Assembly: GCA_013400115.1 (NCBI GenBank) | Contig: VXBP01009432.1 | Span: forward strand, 312,420-376,419 | Length of the DNA: 64,000 bases | From: Rhinopomastus cyanomelas | Lineage: Eukaryota; Chordata; Aves; Bucerotiformes; Rhinopomastidae | Direction of reading: 5' to 3' | In this document: positions 46,381-58,900 of the stretch, in pieces | Layout of the letters: every line of letters begins with the position of its first letter | How positions within the stretch are numbered: the stretch's first letter is position 1 | Notes under the pieces: model-generated | Seen by the model: the letters and a program-made list of their open reading frames with translations, nothing else | What the model was told of the DNA's origin: nothing | The model's database searches: none | Translations under genes and position numbers: made by a program

Positions 46381-49300
46381 AATTTTGTATGCTTTACTCG
46401 TTGTTAATCTCATTCAAAGTCTAACATTCTTCTGTTAAAATCAGCTTGGGAGATCTCCAGACCAAAGCAGTCAAACACCCTCAGAATAACCTAAACAACT
46501 GTGTTTTATAGCTCAATCTTCTCTCTTCAGGGGCAATCAGCTTTTGTTGGGCATGGTTTGTACTCTGCATCTATAGGTAAATTGCATTAGTTTCTAGGAA
46601 AAAGTTCTCTCCCAAAGAGAGAATAGGTTGTCCCAATGTGAAAATTATTTTGCAGAAGAGCAAAAAGTTCTTTTTCTTTGAACACCATGTGAGTCAGCTG
46701 GAAAAGGTAGATGGCCTTCACCCAGCATGATATGAAGAAAAAAATCCAAGACAGACAGAACAAAAGTGCTGTTAGTTCAGCTTCATTATATTAATCAGTT
46801 GCAAAAAGAGGATGGTTGGTAGCTCTGGGGTATTGGCAGGAGAAGACAGAACAGAAACAGCGAGAAAAAAAACATCATTACTGATTGTAAAACAGAAAGG
46901 AGGCAGGAAAAAAGGCTGTAATGAACTCCCCAACTGGCTTTTCTGCTGAGACCATAATTCTTATAACCCAATGGTTATGAATTCTAGGCTTGTCTTTAGA
47001 AGTTGTTTTTTATGTTCCCATTGTATTAGGAAGGGAAGTGGTTATTTTGTAGAACATGCTCTTCCACTGATAACTGCATGCTTCTACCCTTTACCAGTTC
47101 TCTGTGTGAGCTCTTTCTGACATGTAGTGGTTGTTAAGCGTCACCCACACAGTTTCCAGAAGGCCATTTTGTGCACTGCTTGACATATACAAAAAATCTG
47201 GGGTAAAAGTGTATGAGCCATGTGTTTTGCTGTGTACTGTGGGAGTACTCATTGTGATGGTTGTGAAGATTTCTTGGCCAGTATAGCATCTGTTTTGGTG
47301 TGATTACTGTTGATGCTGGTTGTGCATCTGGCAGATTTTAAAATTACATGAAATTTGGTGCTAAGAGATGTAGGAAAAAAGTGTTTTAATCTTCTTTTGA
47401 AACAGACTGTGATTGTTTTTTGGGGGTTTTTAGTTTCCGGTAAAAACAGACAAGATGATTTAGGGATGACAGCAAAATTTTTACCCCCTCTTTCACAAAC
47501 TAAAGGGTCAGTTCAGTTACACCTGAAGAGACGTAGTTCTTATGCATTCACCCACAAAAGCAAGGTGTGGTTACACAGTTATGGATGATATACAAATGTG
47601 TGTGGGCAAGTGCCTGTGTGTGTGTGTGCCTCTAAGTGAAGAAGAGCCTGGAATTCCTAAATGGTAAGTCTGCTCCTGTGAGGAAAAAGACTGAGATAAG
47701 AATGTTCTGTTTATTTCATTTCTGTTTTTCATTTAAAAGTAGAAAGTGTATTGTTAAGGAAACTCTTCAGATCCAGACAGCAAAAAAAAAAATAAATAAA
47801 AAGGTAAGAGTCTCAATAGATAAATCTAAGAAAGCAGAAATGAAAAATGATGTTTAGCTTTTGTGGTCAATGTTGGAAAGCATATTAAAGCAAGTTAAAC
47901 CTCACAACAGTAAAGAGCTCTTGTGAACCCATATATTTCCAAAAGCAGCTTGACTTTTTGAAAGCCTGTCTTTCAAAGAATGAAAATACGTTTTCACAAG
48001 AATGTTTCATGGTTTATCTTACTTGACATTGCCAGTTGGGGTGTAGTGTGCTGTATTTATTTAAACATTTCTGAAAACACCTAAGTTAATTAATCTACAG
48101 TTAAAACTACAGGGCAAGACACTTATGATTGTTACCCTATTTAAAGCATCTGATAAAACTAGCTATTTGGAAATAAATCAAACCAGTCTAATAATTATCC
48201 AGCTGTATGGACCAGGGATACATCTGCTGTTGCTATCCATTAATGATGAAGCACTTCTAAAAGAGAATATGATGAAAGGAGACAGCATCGTTAGCTGTAG
48301 CAAACATACATCCACAGTATCTTCTCTGGATATCTTATTATGACACTGCCTATCACAGAGCTTTTCCATTTGCAATTAAAATCCTACCTTAAATCTCTTT
48401 TTCTCTGTCAACAGGAAACAAAGTCACAAACTGTTGCTGTCTAGAGGTAGTAATAGTAACTTCTGGACTGGATAGATAAAATAAACATAATGCAAATCTT
48501 TGAGAAAGAAATAGAAGGAAATAAAATTAAAATCCATCTTACAGCTGCATCTTCTTTACATCAGCACATATGTTTATATCTGTATGTTCCCCACTCTCCA
48601 TTTATTCTTACCAAAATGGCACAGCTGGGGAGCTGATAATTAGGCATGACCACCATCCTTGTCCCAGTCTTCTTCAATGGCAATGTGATTTGAGAACTCA
48701 CACAGCCTGATGTATTGTAACAGGCCTTACTGTTGCATTGACATTTATATCCTACAGATCCTCCTGCTAAGAAAGGATTCCTTCATGAATAAAAAAATAA
48801 TTTCCAAAGTAGTTTTAACTCAAGTTAACAGCTGTTCATGTTTTTAAAATGTGTTATCATTCAATATGATCTTTTGCTATAATCTGTGTGCATATCCTGA
48901 TGAAATATGGCTGCTTATAAATGTGGACGTCCTTGTACGTGTTGTCAAATTACACTCCTTTTTCTTTTACTATACATTGACCTTACAGTTGCAAGACAGC
49001 TTTGTAGACATCTTGCTCGGATGTAGAAATTTAGGAGCTATAAGGTAAGATTCTGTTGAATAGCTATATTTAGATGTGGGGGTCCATGTGCTGAGGTAGG
49101 TGTCTAGGTTCCCACCACAGGAACAGAAGACCTACAGATCAAATCTGGTTTTTGCCTGTACACAAACATAATTGTTCAGGATGCTGTGACCTGGCTGGCA
49201 TCTTCAGATCCAGAGGGGGAAAACTGTGAAGTAAGTCCTGTGTCTTCATCACTAGTAGCTTGTATTGAGACAATTGAATTTACATCTGGATTATATTTCT

Positions 49301-49577
49301 TCTTTGGTTGTACAAGAACGTTAACCACAGACAGCTGCATCCCTAATCTCAAACCTAGTCCCAGTCCTAAAACAGTTAGTATCCAGCATGATGGGGAGGT
49401 GGGGGAGATAGTCACTGCCTTGCTTGTGTCTCTTAGGGTAAGGTTAGCTTTCTGGCACCTTGAGACCTTGGGAGTGCTGGGCTGGAACAGCTCTACAGGA
49501 AATTTCCCTGTCCATTTTTCCTGCCATATGATCTAGCAAGGAAATGACTGGAATTTCAGGAAATCAGTGTTGGACTT
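46381..49577. other. Unique DNA
   Basis: About 3.2 kb without recognised genes. A (TG)n run lies at 47615-47628. A 116-codon frame (49186-49536) shows no domain. Confidence 0.6.
49573..49577 (+). repeat. Target-site duplication, left copy
   Basis: GACTT directly left of the LTR terminus at 49578. It is identical to 51063-51067. Confidence 0.85.
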
Positions 49578-49697
49578 TGTGGTGGGTTCAAGACCACAAT
49601 TAAAAATAAAGGAAAAGAAAACATTGTCGTTAGGTCTCGATGAGATCTCAGATAGAATTTGACAGACAATGGATAGCTCAGGGGAAATGGAAAAGGG

Positions 49698-49703
49698 TTT
49701 AAT
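49698..49703 (-). terminator. Poly(A) signal of the solo LTR
   Basis: ATTAAA on the minus strand, about 120 bp from the LTR 3' end. It is followed downstream by T-rich sequence (CTTTTCC, TTTTCTTTTCC), as expected for a cleavage and polyadenylation region. Confidence 0.45.
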
Positions 49704-50580
49704 AACTCTATAACTGTATACAGAAAGAAGAAAAAGTTAAGCAAGTTAGTGCACACAGACTGGAAATTGTGTCACAAATGCCACCACATATTCAGAGAAA
49801 AATACAATGGGAGACTACTATCATAATGGTCCTTTGGTTTTTTACCTTAGAGACTTAGGAAAGAACATGTCAGTCAAGCAGAGAGACCGTCCAGGCCCCG
49901 TTCTTGCGTCTGCAGACGCCAGACTCTTGGCCATCCAGACCAGCGAACTCTTCAATTCTTCAGCACAGCTGCTCCAGCAAAATGCTGGTCGAACAGGCCT
50001 GATTCCTCAGCACCTGGAACTGCATTCCTTGATGCAGGAGACATGCTCTCAAAAAGAACCCAGTCTCTGTCTTCCTTGCCCAAGGTCTAAGAATTCTCTA
50101 GTCCTTCCACTTCCTTCAAAACAGACAGTTCATCTAAGCACAAAGGAATTTGCAAATGCTTCTCCTAAGGCTCCTTCTCTCCCCAATGCTTGAGCATCTC
50201 CAGTTTTTCTCAGTGTCAGAAATGACAAGCAGTTTCTCTTCCTGCTGATCAGTGGCTCAAAGATGGAAGTGACTGGCCACACGGCCCTGGCCGGCCACAT
50301 GCATAGCTCAAGACTGACTGCATGGCCGGCAGCAGTATGGGGGGGCATCCTCCACGATGCTAACATGGTTAAGAGAGTCCCATTCCCCTCCTGTCTCTCC
50401 CTCTCCTCCCACCTCAGCTACAGGGGAAAGGGGACTGTTATTCAACTCACCACAAGTCGCTGGATGGTTGTCACATGAGGGGGGAACTCGGTGCTAAGTT
50501 CTTGCTTCTCTGTTCTGCGATGCCAGCTCAGAGCTGGGCCAGGTTGGAGCCACGACCAGTCCAGGACCTGTTCCCTTGGG

Positions 50581-50795
50581 CTGCCTACCCGAGGCAGAAC
50601 AGGGGCCCAGGGTGGCAGGGCCCCTGCACCCCCAACAACTGCTGTCTAGGGGAGTGCAGCAGGGCCACCAGGAGGACAGTGGGGCTGTCATCCTCTCCCT
50701 GCTGTCTACAGGAGAGCAGCAGGGCTGCCCAGAAGGCAGAGGGGATGCTGTCCTTGCCCTGCCAGTTGCGGGAGCACAGTGGGGCAGCACCCAGC
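50581..50795. repeat. 60-bp tandem array in the LTR
   Basis: Two clear units (50641-50700 and 50701-50760) begin GCTGTCTA and share GCAGCAGGGC at the same offset. A diverged unit precedes them (50581-50640) and a partial one follows (50761-50795, GCCAGTTGCGGGAGCACAG). The period is exactly 60 bp, a multiple of three, so frames stay open across it on both strands (up to about 144 codons). Those frames look compositional rather than coding. Confidence 0.8.
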
Positions 50796-50912
50796 CACCA
50801 CATCCCCTTGTACTGTTCTCCCACCTGGGGGGGAGGGACAGAGCCAGAGCTCCGTGCCAGTGTGCTGGGACAAGCCCCCAGTTAAAGAGGCAGGGCAGGC
50901 TCATCAGCCCTC

Positions 50913-50919
50913 TTTTATA
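50913..50919 (-). promoter_or_regulatory. TATA box of the solo LTR
   Basis: The minus strand reads CCTTATAAAAGAGGG, a strong TATA consensus about 145 bp inside the U3 terminus. Transcription would run leftwards through the GC-rich array. Confidence 0.55.
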
Positions 50920-51062
50920 AGGCAGCATAGCCCACTGCCTCTCCCAGGACAGGTCACTGTGGGGAAGGGAGTGGGTTTTCTCTTAAAGCAAAATGCACCT
51001 TTTTCTTCATGAAAACACGAATCTATATATTTGAAACTTTTGGTAATTTTCAAACTGCAGCA

Positions 51063-51067
51063 GACTT
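51063..51067 (+). repeat. Target-site duplication, right copy
   Basis: GACTT directly right of the LTR terminus at 51062. It matches 49573-49577 exactly. Confidence 0.85.
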
Positions 51068-52848
51068 TTTTTATACATGAATACTCTTAGTTAGGACATG
51101 GGCATTTGACTCTCTAATGAATTTAGCTCTAGGTGAATTTTTCATAATAGTCCTTCTTGCAGTAGTCCCGAGCTGTTCTCATTTTTCCTGATGCATTATT
51201 TGAGTAGCAGGAGGGGAAAGGAAGATGACTGGGAATGATGATAACGATAGTACCGCCGGGCATTTCCAATTCCATATTCTTTTCAGAACATGAGAATAAG
51301 GACAGTAAGTGAATTTAGACATGAAACTTTCACTGAGAAAGATCAAGAGAAACATGTATCAAGCTTTGGGGCCAAGGGCGATTCAAACTTATTGTTTATA
51401 GGGTTCTGCATAACCACTCTGGCATCAGTTCAGCAAGTGATATCATCATTAGTGTACAGTGGCATGCAGCATTTCTGTTTTGGATAATCTGGTAACTCCA
51501 GAAAATTAGTGGAAGGGGCAGAGTAGTTTGTGTAGAAAATTAAGGGTTCTGTGCTGGCCACTGCAGTGGAAATTATGGACTGAAGTGTCTAAGCACATAA
51601 CTTTTGCATTAAAATGCAACCAAAATCTGCACTCATTCAGTGGCTGAACACTGCTGACTCTACACCCACATTGCCTTTTGCTCTTAGTCTACAAGCAAAG
51701 TTTCTTCAGCTTTATTAAAATTTGAACAAATCCATTCATGTGGCTTAATAGTTTCTATGAACCTATGAAGTAGTCTCAAAAGTTGACAAATCCAGAAAAT
51801 TTGCCCACCTGTAGTACAGATTTGAATAATTGGAAGAAATTAGATTGACTTTGTTTTACAGATGAAATCACACTGCCTGCTCTTAGGATTGCTTTTCAAG
51901 TACTTCCTTTTGATCTAAATATTCGCCAATTTATGTCAATTAATGTCAAAATGACTGCTCTCTGTTTTCCCACCATTTCTTAAAGCCTTTCAGAATAAAG
52001 GTCAGGGGACTGTAATATCAGCCCGACCTTATACAGTTTTTGGGTGTAGGCAGAATGGAAATTTTAATGATCTTTATCTAGTTCCTGAGGCAATGGAAAA
52101 GCAAATTAATTTCCAATATTTTTATATTGTCTGTAGGAAACCTGTTATAAAATTTCCTTCTTGGGAAATGAACCAATAGCTTGAAACTCCACAATCAAGA
52201 AGGTCGTGTCACAACTGTATGCAACAGTGCACACACACAGAAGATCAAAATGATGCTGCTATATAACATCTCAAAGAGAAATAATGTAGAAATACTTATC
52301 TGATTTTTAGGGTTATTCTATACCTTCGACAAAAAAGAAATATTTCTCTTTGTTCACCTGTCTTTGCTAATAAAGCAAACCATTGAGTCTAGCTAGAGCT
52401 GCCTGTGGAATGGAGAATGACCTGTCAGAAGCCACAGACAGTGATCTTTTGCTTTGTCTCTTTTATTATTTTCTTGATAATTGCTTCATATTCCCATAAA
52501 AGAGCACCTTTGGTGTGGAAGTAGAAATTCTTTGAAACTTCAGAGAAGGAATTTTTAAACTTAATTTCTTACTGCAGGATGTTTTGAATTCGTTCCTGTC
52601 TGAATTACGGTGATTATTTGTCTGCCAATACAAGGAGAGGGAATGAAACCTTACGTTTGCCTTAGGTATGGGTGGCTTGTGAAAAATGGAAAGGAAGACC
52701 TGTTTTCTCACACAACTTGCAACTCATTTGTAGAACTCATTATCATATGATATTGGTGAGGCTAAAGGCCAGGGAGAGTAAGTTGGTTTAAAATAACATC
52801 CTTTTTCTGGATTACAAAGTTATGCAGAGTTATAGCAACAGATATTAA
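51068..52848. other. Unique DNA
   Basis: Nothing was recognised. Open frames are 81 codons or fewer. Confidence 0.6.
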
Positions 52849-52921
52849 CAAGGTTGAAGGTTGAACTTGGTGAGCTTATAAGTCTGTCTTTTCCAACCTA
52901 AATGTTTCTGTGAGTCTGTGA
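52849..52921 (+). mobile_element. CR1 3'-end fragment
   Basis: AAGGTTGAACTTGGTGAGC, TCTTTTCCAACCTAAATG and TTCTGTGAGTCTGTGA give the last ~70 bp of CR1 with a worn octamer tail. Confidence 0.75.
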
Positions 52922-55900
52922 ACAAGAGTCTACTGAGGCTTCTTCTTTCAAGGCGTGCAGGCTATTGTGGGGTTTATGCAGTGAAGAGGCAATGTGGAAA
53001 AGTAAGCATGGGCTGTTCACAGAGACGTGGCTTAATCCTGAACTCTCAGAGGCTGGGTCCCTGGTGTGTGTTCTCTGCTGCTGGTTGCCTGCAATGTTTC
53101 TTGCCACAGTCTCTGTCAGACATAGGAGACTGGACTAGCATCATAAGTGCCCTGATGATACTTACTGAATTCCTGTGGTAAGTACTGGAAGACATGAAAG
53201 AACCAATGTGCAGAGCTCATGCCAACTTCCAGCTGAGGGTGCAGGAGTTTACTGGGATTATTTTTTGACAACTTGAAAAAAAATCATGTCAAGGGAGAAA
53301 AAAGCACCTCCCATTGCCTTCCCAACCTCTACAAAATGGCATATTAAACCAGGTGCACATTTGGCTCCCAAAACAGGAGGAACTGGGAGCAGCACCACAT
53401 TCAACCTGGTGGGCAGGAACAGGGGGGACAGGAATTTTCCCTGTTCATTCAGTACCTAGTTTTTGTTATGACAGCTATATAAGGCTTTTCAGGATCGGGA
53501 ACTCTTCAGTCAGACATGAATACATTGAGAGGAAAAGGAATTACAAATATCCCCTTGCCTTTTATAAATAACTTGTACCTAGTTTCCTTAAATGATACCT
53601 CCAAAAGCCTCTTTCTGATCTGACACAGCATTACACTGCCACAATTTTCAGGGTTGTAAGAAGTCGACGGATCGAATATCGTGATTTCCTGACCTCTCAA
53701 TTCTGATTAAAATTCTGCAGGCTGGCAGCATAAAATATGAGTCAAAGTAATAATCCAAGGTCATTTTTGAGCTGCATAAAGTAACTTATTTGAAGTGTCA
53801 CGCTGATTACAAATATCTAACAGATAACATGCTCTTTCCTTGTGCTTACAGTTGGGTAGCTTATTAGCTTGAAGGACAGCTTTCTGCCTGCATCAAACAG
53901 ACCTTGTCAAAAGGTGGAAAAGACATTCTGAAGTCTGAGCAGGAGTCTGAACAGCATAAAAAATTCTCATAATGGCAAATTTATTAAAAATTAATATATA
54001 TCCCTTATTTATGAAATATTTGTAAAAATAATAACATATATTGCTTACTGTAAGACACAGCACCTTGAGGGGGGGGGTGGTAAAAAGAGGGAAGTGTGGA
54101 AATGTCTGTTCTGTCAATTTTCTGCCTGATCCCCTTCCAGGGGCTAGCATCTAGTATTGTCAGTGGTTTGACTTTAATGAGATGTAATGTGTTGTACATA
54201 TGAAATTCCAGTGGGTTATTTATAAACAAAATGCATGTTAGAACAACAGCAGAACTCTTGTAATGAAGGGCGAACACTGAAAAATGTCCGTTTCTGCCAA
54301 AGAGATGTAGAGACTTTTCTTTCCTTTTTTGACAAAAGCTACATCGTGCACAATGTGTTTATCCTTGATAAACTCCTTTAGGTTGTTCCAAAATGTAAAT
54401 CCAGCATGACAAAAAATGCACTACTATTTTCATGTCACAACAGCATATTTATAATGAAGCTTTATTAAGTTAAGTTTAGTTTTCTGTTCCTCAGAGTCTC
54501 TGAAAATAGTGGGTGTCAAATACAGATTGCTAAGTTTTTTACATTGCATTCGTCATGTGTGTAGACAGACAAATTTCAGAATACCTGCCTTGGAGAACTG
54601 CCATTTTATCCTCATTTAAGAAATTGTCTGATACTGAATTTCTTGAGCTTTTTGAGATTTTCCATTTGAAATCTGTGATTATTTTAGCATTGCAGTTTCC
54701 TGTCTGTGCTGGTATTTGCCCTCAAGATTGCAATCAAGGCAACAAAAAATGCTACGCTAGGGAAAAGGATGAGAGTGTTTTTCACTTGGGTTGCCAATGC
54801 CAACTCCTTGTAAATTGATGGCAAAGACCAGGCAGGTTAAAGTTTCCAAATGTGGTAACATTTCGAGTAGGGTCCAGGATCGTTTATCAGAAAGAGACTC
54901 TCTTTTTCACTGTGTCTTCATCAAGGCAACCTTGACATACCCTGTCTTCCTTTTCTGGAATTTAGTGTGGCTTTCAGCTCACAAAGAGGACAATTATCAG
55001 ACATTTGTACGTCTTCATTTCTTCTCTTTCCCTGCCATGTGCTCCCTTAGTTCAAGAAGTTTGCTGGATGTTAAGATAAAAGTATCCTGAGTCAAGATCA
55101 ATCTGATTTGCTAATTTTATTTGAAGAAATGAGCTTCTGTCTCCTGTAGTAGAGAGTAAAAGTGTGTTTAATGCTGTTATGCCTTTCCTTGACTCACTCA
55201 AGCCCTTGAGCTTTGAGCCAGCTTTGACAGCATGTCCCTGACTTGGTACTTTAAAAAGAAAAAAGCCATTGTAGGGCCACCATGGCCATAAATTGTAGTT
55301 CCTAGTGGGTTTACTTCCAACAGCCTGTTGCAAGCCTCAAACTTTGCACCTCTTCTTCTTGAGCATGCAATGTTTACAACCGGGTTGGAAGTGAAAGCGT
55401 TAGGCTGTGTAAGTTGTGGCAAACTGTTTTTCATCTCTGGTGGTTGGTGGTGTGAACAAGCCAGCAGTATTTCCTAGGAGTATCACACCTCTGTAGCCCA
55501 GGGGATGTTGTTATGTCCAGAGCAGCCGGTATTGTCCCATCACCTTAGCCTGCAGAATTACACAGTCCAGCTTAAATTGGATTTCCCTGTGAGGGCTTGT
55601 TAAGCTGATGACATGTCATACTGCACCATGTTTGAGGCCCAACTCTTCTCTCTATGAGAGGTGAAGCCCACAAATGCCATTTACTGTGCTGTTGTTAGTC
55701 TTCCTTCTCAGCCTGGCAGTCAATGTGTTTAATTTTGCACTTTAAGAGCAATGTTCATTTTTTGGTGATAATGCTGCTCCTTAGAGTGTTACAAGTAAAA
55801 GGTCAAGAAAATAGGCAGCCAGGCTGCAAAACACCCCTTCTGGCAACGCGGAGATTTTGCAGCTCCATTTCTGACTCTATTAGTATCTTCACATGGGACA

Positions 55901-58900
55901 TGCAGTGCTGAGGGACTTCTACACCAGCTGCTGCCCTGATGAGGAGAAAACAAGGATGATAGACCAGCTCCATGTCTTGTCATGTGTCACCTTCTCCTCT
56001 TGCAAGTCATTTCCTTGCCTTTGTGCAGAGTGACATAGTGATCAGCTATTTAGTCCTAGAGGTGATGTGTGCAAGAAAATGAGCAGAAAGTTATAAAGCC
56101 CAGTTTGTTTTCATTTCTTCCATTGTCTGGAAAGTAGAAGTTCCCTGTGAATGAGCTGCCTGAGGGATGGATTTCCTCACACATCAACAATTTCTGTGTT
56201 GGCATACACACTTGCAAGACATTTATACTTAGCTCTTAGCACATAGCGTGTTCCTTAAATTCCTGTCACATTTGCATAGTTTTTATAAATAGTCTGAACA
56301 GGACAACCAGACGTAATTATTTTAAGTAAATTATTCAGATGATGGTGATGAAAAGTAATTTGAGTTCCAGTAATATAGTACTGAAAAAATAAAAAATGGA
56401 GAAGTGCAAGAATGAGATATGAAAAGAGAGTTTTGAAAGGCTCAAATAAGCTAATTAGATGGCATTAATTTTGTATTGCAAAACTCAATCATGTTTTAAT
56501 ACTCTAGTTTGTTAAAGGAAAAAATTGAGTCATTGTTCAATGTCTACGTTCATTTACCACAATTTATTAATCCAGAAATTTCTAGATTAAATTTTTTACA
56601 GACTTTACATTTAATTATTACATAGGTTGTGTTACAAAATGTTTATGCTGAAATGTTATATCTTGCATGACAATCAACACCACTACATGGGTGAAATCCA
56701 TCCACGATGTAGTTCCTAAATAAAAACCATACAAATACTTTATTTTTCATTACAATTATTATCACATATGATGGTAATATATTGTGTGTATTGATAGGTA
56801 ATTTTTAATGGCTGTTTTCCAGTAGAATCAAAACAGAGGATATTTTTGCCACAAGTCCTTTGGCATAAATGAAGTGCATATCAAAAACAGCGTAGCTGAC
56901 CAATCCTGAACTAAGCCCTGATGAAGGAGAGTTTCCTACATAGCAAAGGTAAGCAGGTGACCGCTCAGTATATCAGATGTGGGGAGTGGGAAGCCAAGAG
57001 AGAAGCTACGTCTGTCAAGGAAACATAACTGAAATGGAGAATGGAGCAAAGCATTGTAACAGAGAAGCCTTTCTCTTATAACCTGAGCACCTCTAGTGCC
57101 TGGGAGGATGTGAGAAAATTAGTCTTCCAACCTGAGTCACGCCTGCAAGTAGTCTGGAGCTGCAGCCTAGGAGACATCATATCTCTTCATGCTTCACTCT
57201 TCCTATTTGTGGGAGAGCAGAGATGAGAAGGGTCTATTTTCCATCAAAGGCCTTGGTTTACCTCTCCTTGAGGACATTCCATTTTGGCTTGCTGCTTCAC
57301 TTGCCTACAGATATCATGTAGTTGCTTTCAAGCTGTGAGCAACTACATTTTTGCACAATTCAGTAGATTACTTTGTTCTTCATGGCAGTCCCTCTGGATG
57401 CTCTGGAAACCTGGCTCCCCTAACTTAGCTCTTTTTGCTTGGCATGTAAGCGTAGAAACTTATTTGACCATTGGCTCACAGGACTTGGGGTGATCATCTA
57501 TACCTGTATGCTGTGTAAGGGCTCCTCCTTTGTTGCTAGTCCTAATGATGGTCTGCAGTGAAAGAGTATGGGAATGTTATTTGTCACTATTTGTCACTAT
57601 CCTTCTCCTATGTCTTCCTATTCCCCTGAGACAGATTCTCCTCTTTTCCATTCTGTCAGGAAAGGCACAGATTTAAATATTCTTCATATTTCAGTTATTC
57701 AGCTACACTTTGGGCTTCAGGGACACTTCTGCAAATTTAGATTGGAATATTTACAATAGAGCTAAAGTAGGGGAATACCTGCATCGTTCTGAAAATTCTC
57801 CTTATTTCTTTGTGTCCCTAAATAGTCCTTCAGACTGAATGCATTTAAAACATAGCTACACAACAATTTGAAAATACTGCTCTCAGGGCAAATGCTTTCT
57901 GGTAAGACTAAATTTATCGGTGTCCCAAGCAGCAATGCTCTGTAGCAACCAGTCAAGGAAAACAAAGGGTTTTGCTATTCAGGCTTGTGCTTCTCTAGTT
58001 TAGCTGCAAGTTTTCAAACCAAATGTGGTTTCCCTTCACCTTAATTATTTCATCCTGCTCCTCTTCCCCAGTTTGGGATTCAGAAATATTTTGGACAGTT
58101 TTTTAAATAAAAACTACCATCTTAACTAGATAGAACTTACTACTGGATATGAGATTAGCTAGTGGTGGTATGTGGTTTGGGAGATAGAAATATAAAGTGT
58201 TAGTAACCGTTAAAATTTGTTTCTGCCAGTGCTCAGCTCTGGTGGCCGAAGCAGAGCCTGATGCTCCGAGAAGCATCATCAGGAGCACCACATGCAGTCC
58301 TGCCTAAGGTCTGCTTTGTAAATTATACTTTTGCCTGTTGCAACTAAGTTTCTTACCTGCAAAATGGAAGCAGTGTTTAGCAATTCAGAAATCATGTTTT
58401 TACCACAGTTTTTCTTTGTTTTGTGCTTTATTTGAAATTATTCTCAAATTTTATATTTATTCTATTTTAATTTTATTATTAGGAAAATTTAATCCAAAAG
58501 AAAAGAAATATTAGTGGATAAATTCATTAATCTGCTTATATGAAATTGCTTCAGTTCATGTTTTTGATAGATGATGTGTAACAGTAGTTATACATTGACT
58601 GTGTACAGACCTGACATGTTCTGTCATCATTTGGGGTGATACAAATCGAGTTCACACCCTGGCCAGAGTGAGGATGGTAAATGAGCTGAACTAGATTTAC
58701 AACGGCCATTGAATGATCCTTTCTGACATGTCCTCCCCTACTACTAATCTGGGCCTCATCCCATTTTAATGACATATTTTGGGGGTAAGATAGTTGAGAG
58801 TTTTTTGGTGTCTGATTACTTTGCATCATTTGATTGACTCGTAAGTTATCACTAGCTGTGGCTCTGGTTCAGTGAGCTGCTTATGCATTTCAGTTAAAGG

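Larger units (their letters stand above)
49578..51062 (-). mobile_element. Complete 1,485-bp solo LTR
   Basis: The element lies on the minus strand, starts TGCTGCAGTTTGAAAATTAC at 51062 and ends GAACCCACCACA at 49578, so it has the TG...CA termini of an LTR. It is flanked by perfect 5-bp duplications GACTT. A TATA box (TATAAAA, complement of 50913-50919) lies about 145 bp from the U3 end, and an ATTAAA poly(A) signal (complement of 49698-49703) lies about 120 bp from the other end. That implies a very short U3 and a very long transcribed part, or an undetected second promoter. The middle is GC-rich with a 60-bp tandem array. No retroviral genes flank it, so LTR-LTR recombination probably left it solo. 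A 5-bp duplication fits ERVL- or ERV1-like integrases. The family is related to 11030-11798 and 24587-24634. Confidence 0.85.

Noticed and set aside
49186..49536. 116-codon open frame next to the solo LTR
   Set aside because: No domain, and an antisense frame overlaps it. The length is within chance for this window.
50475..50928. Long overlapping frames on both strands (up to 144 codons)
   Set aside because: They lie in a GC-rich 60-bp tandem array whose period is a multiple of three, which keeps frames open on both strands without coding function.
53440..53520. TATATAAGG at about 53476 as an LTR or gene promoter
   Set aside because: No associated LTR ends, poly(A) signal or transcript features are visible nearby.
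54555..54818. Cysteine-rich 87-codon frame resembling a small extracellular domain
   Set aside because: The cysteine spacing fits no family I know, and there is no signal peptide or supporting splice structure.
58250..58290. Imperfect hairpin CCTGATGCT ... AGCATCATCAGG
   Set aside because: The arms need a three-base bulge, and nothing around it suggests a miRNA or regulatory RNA.
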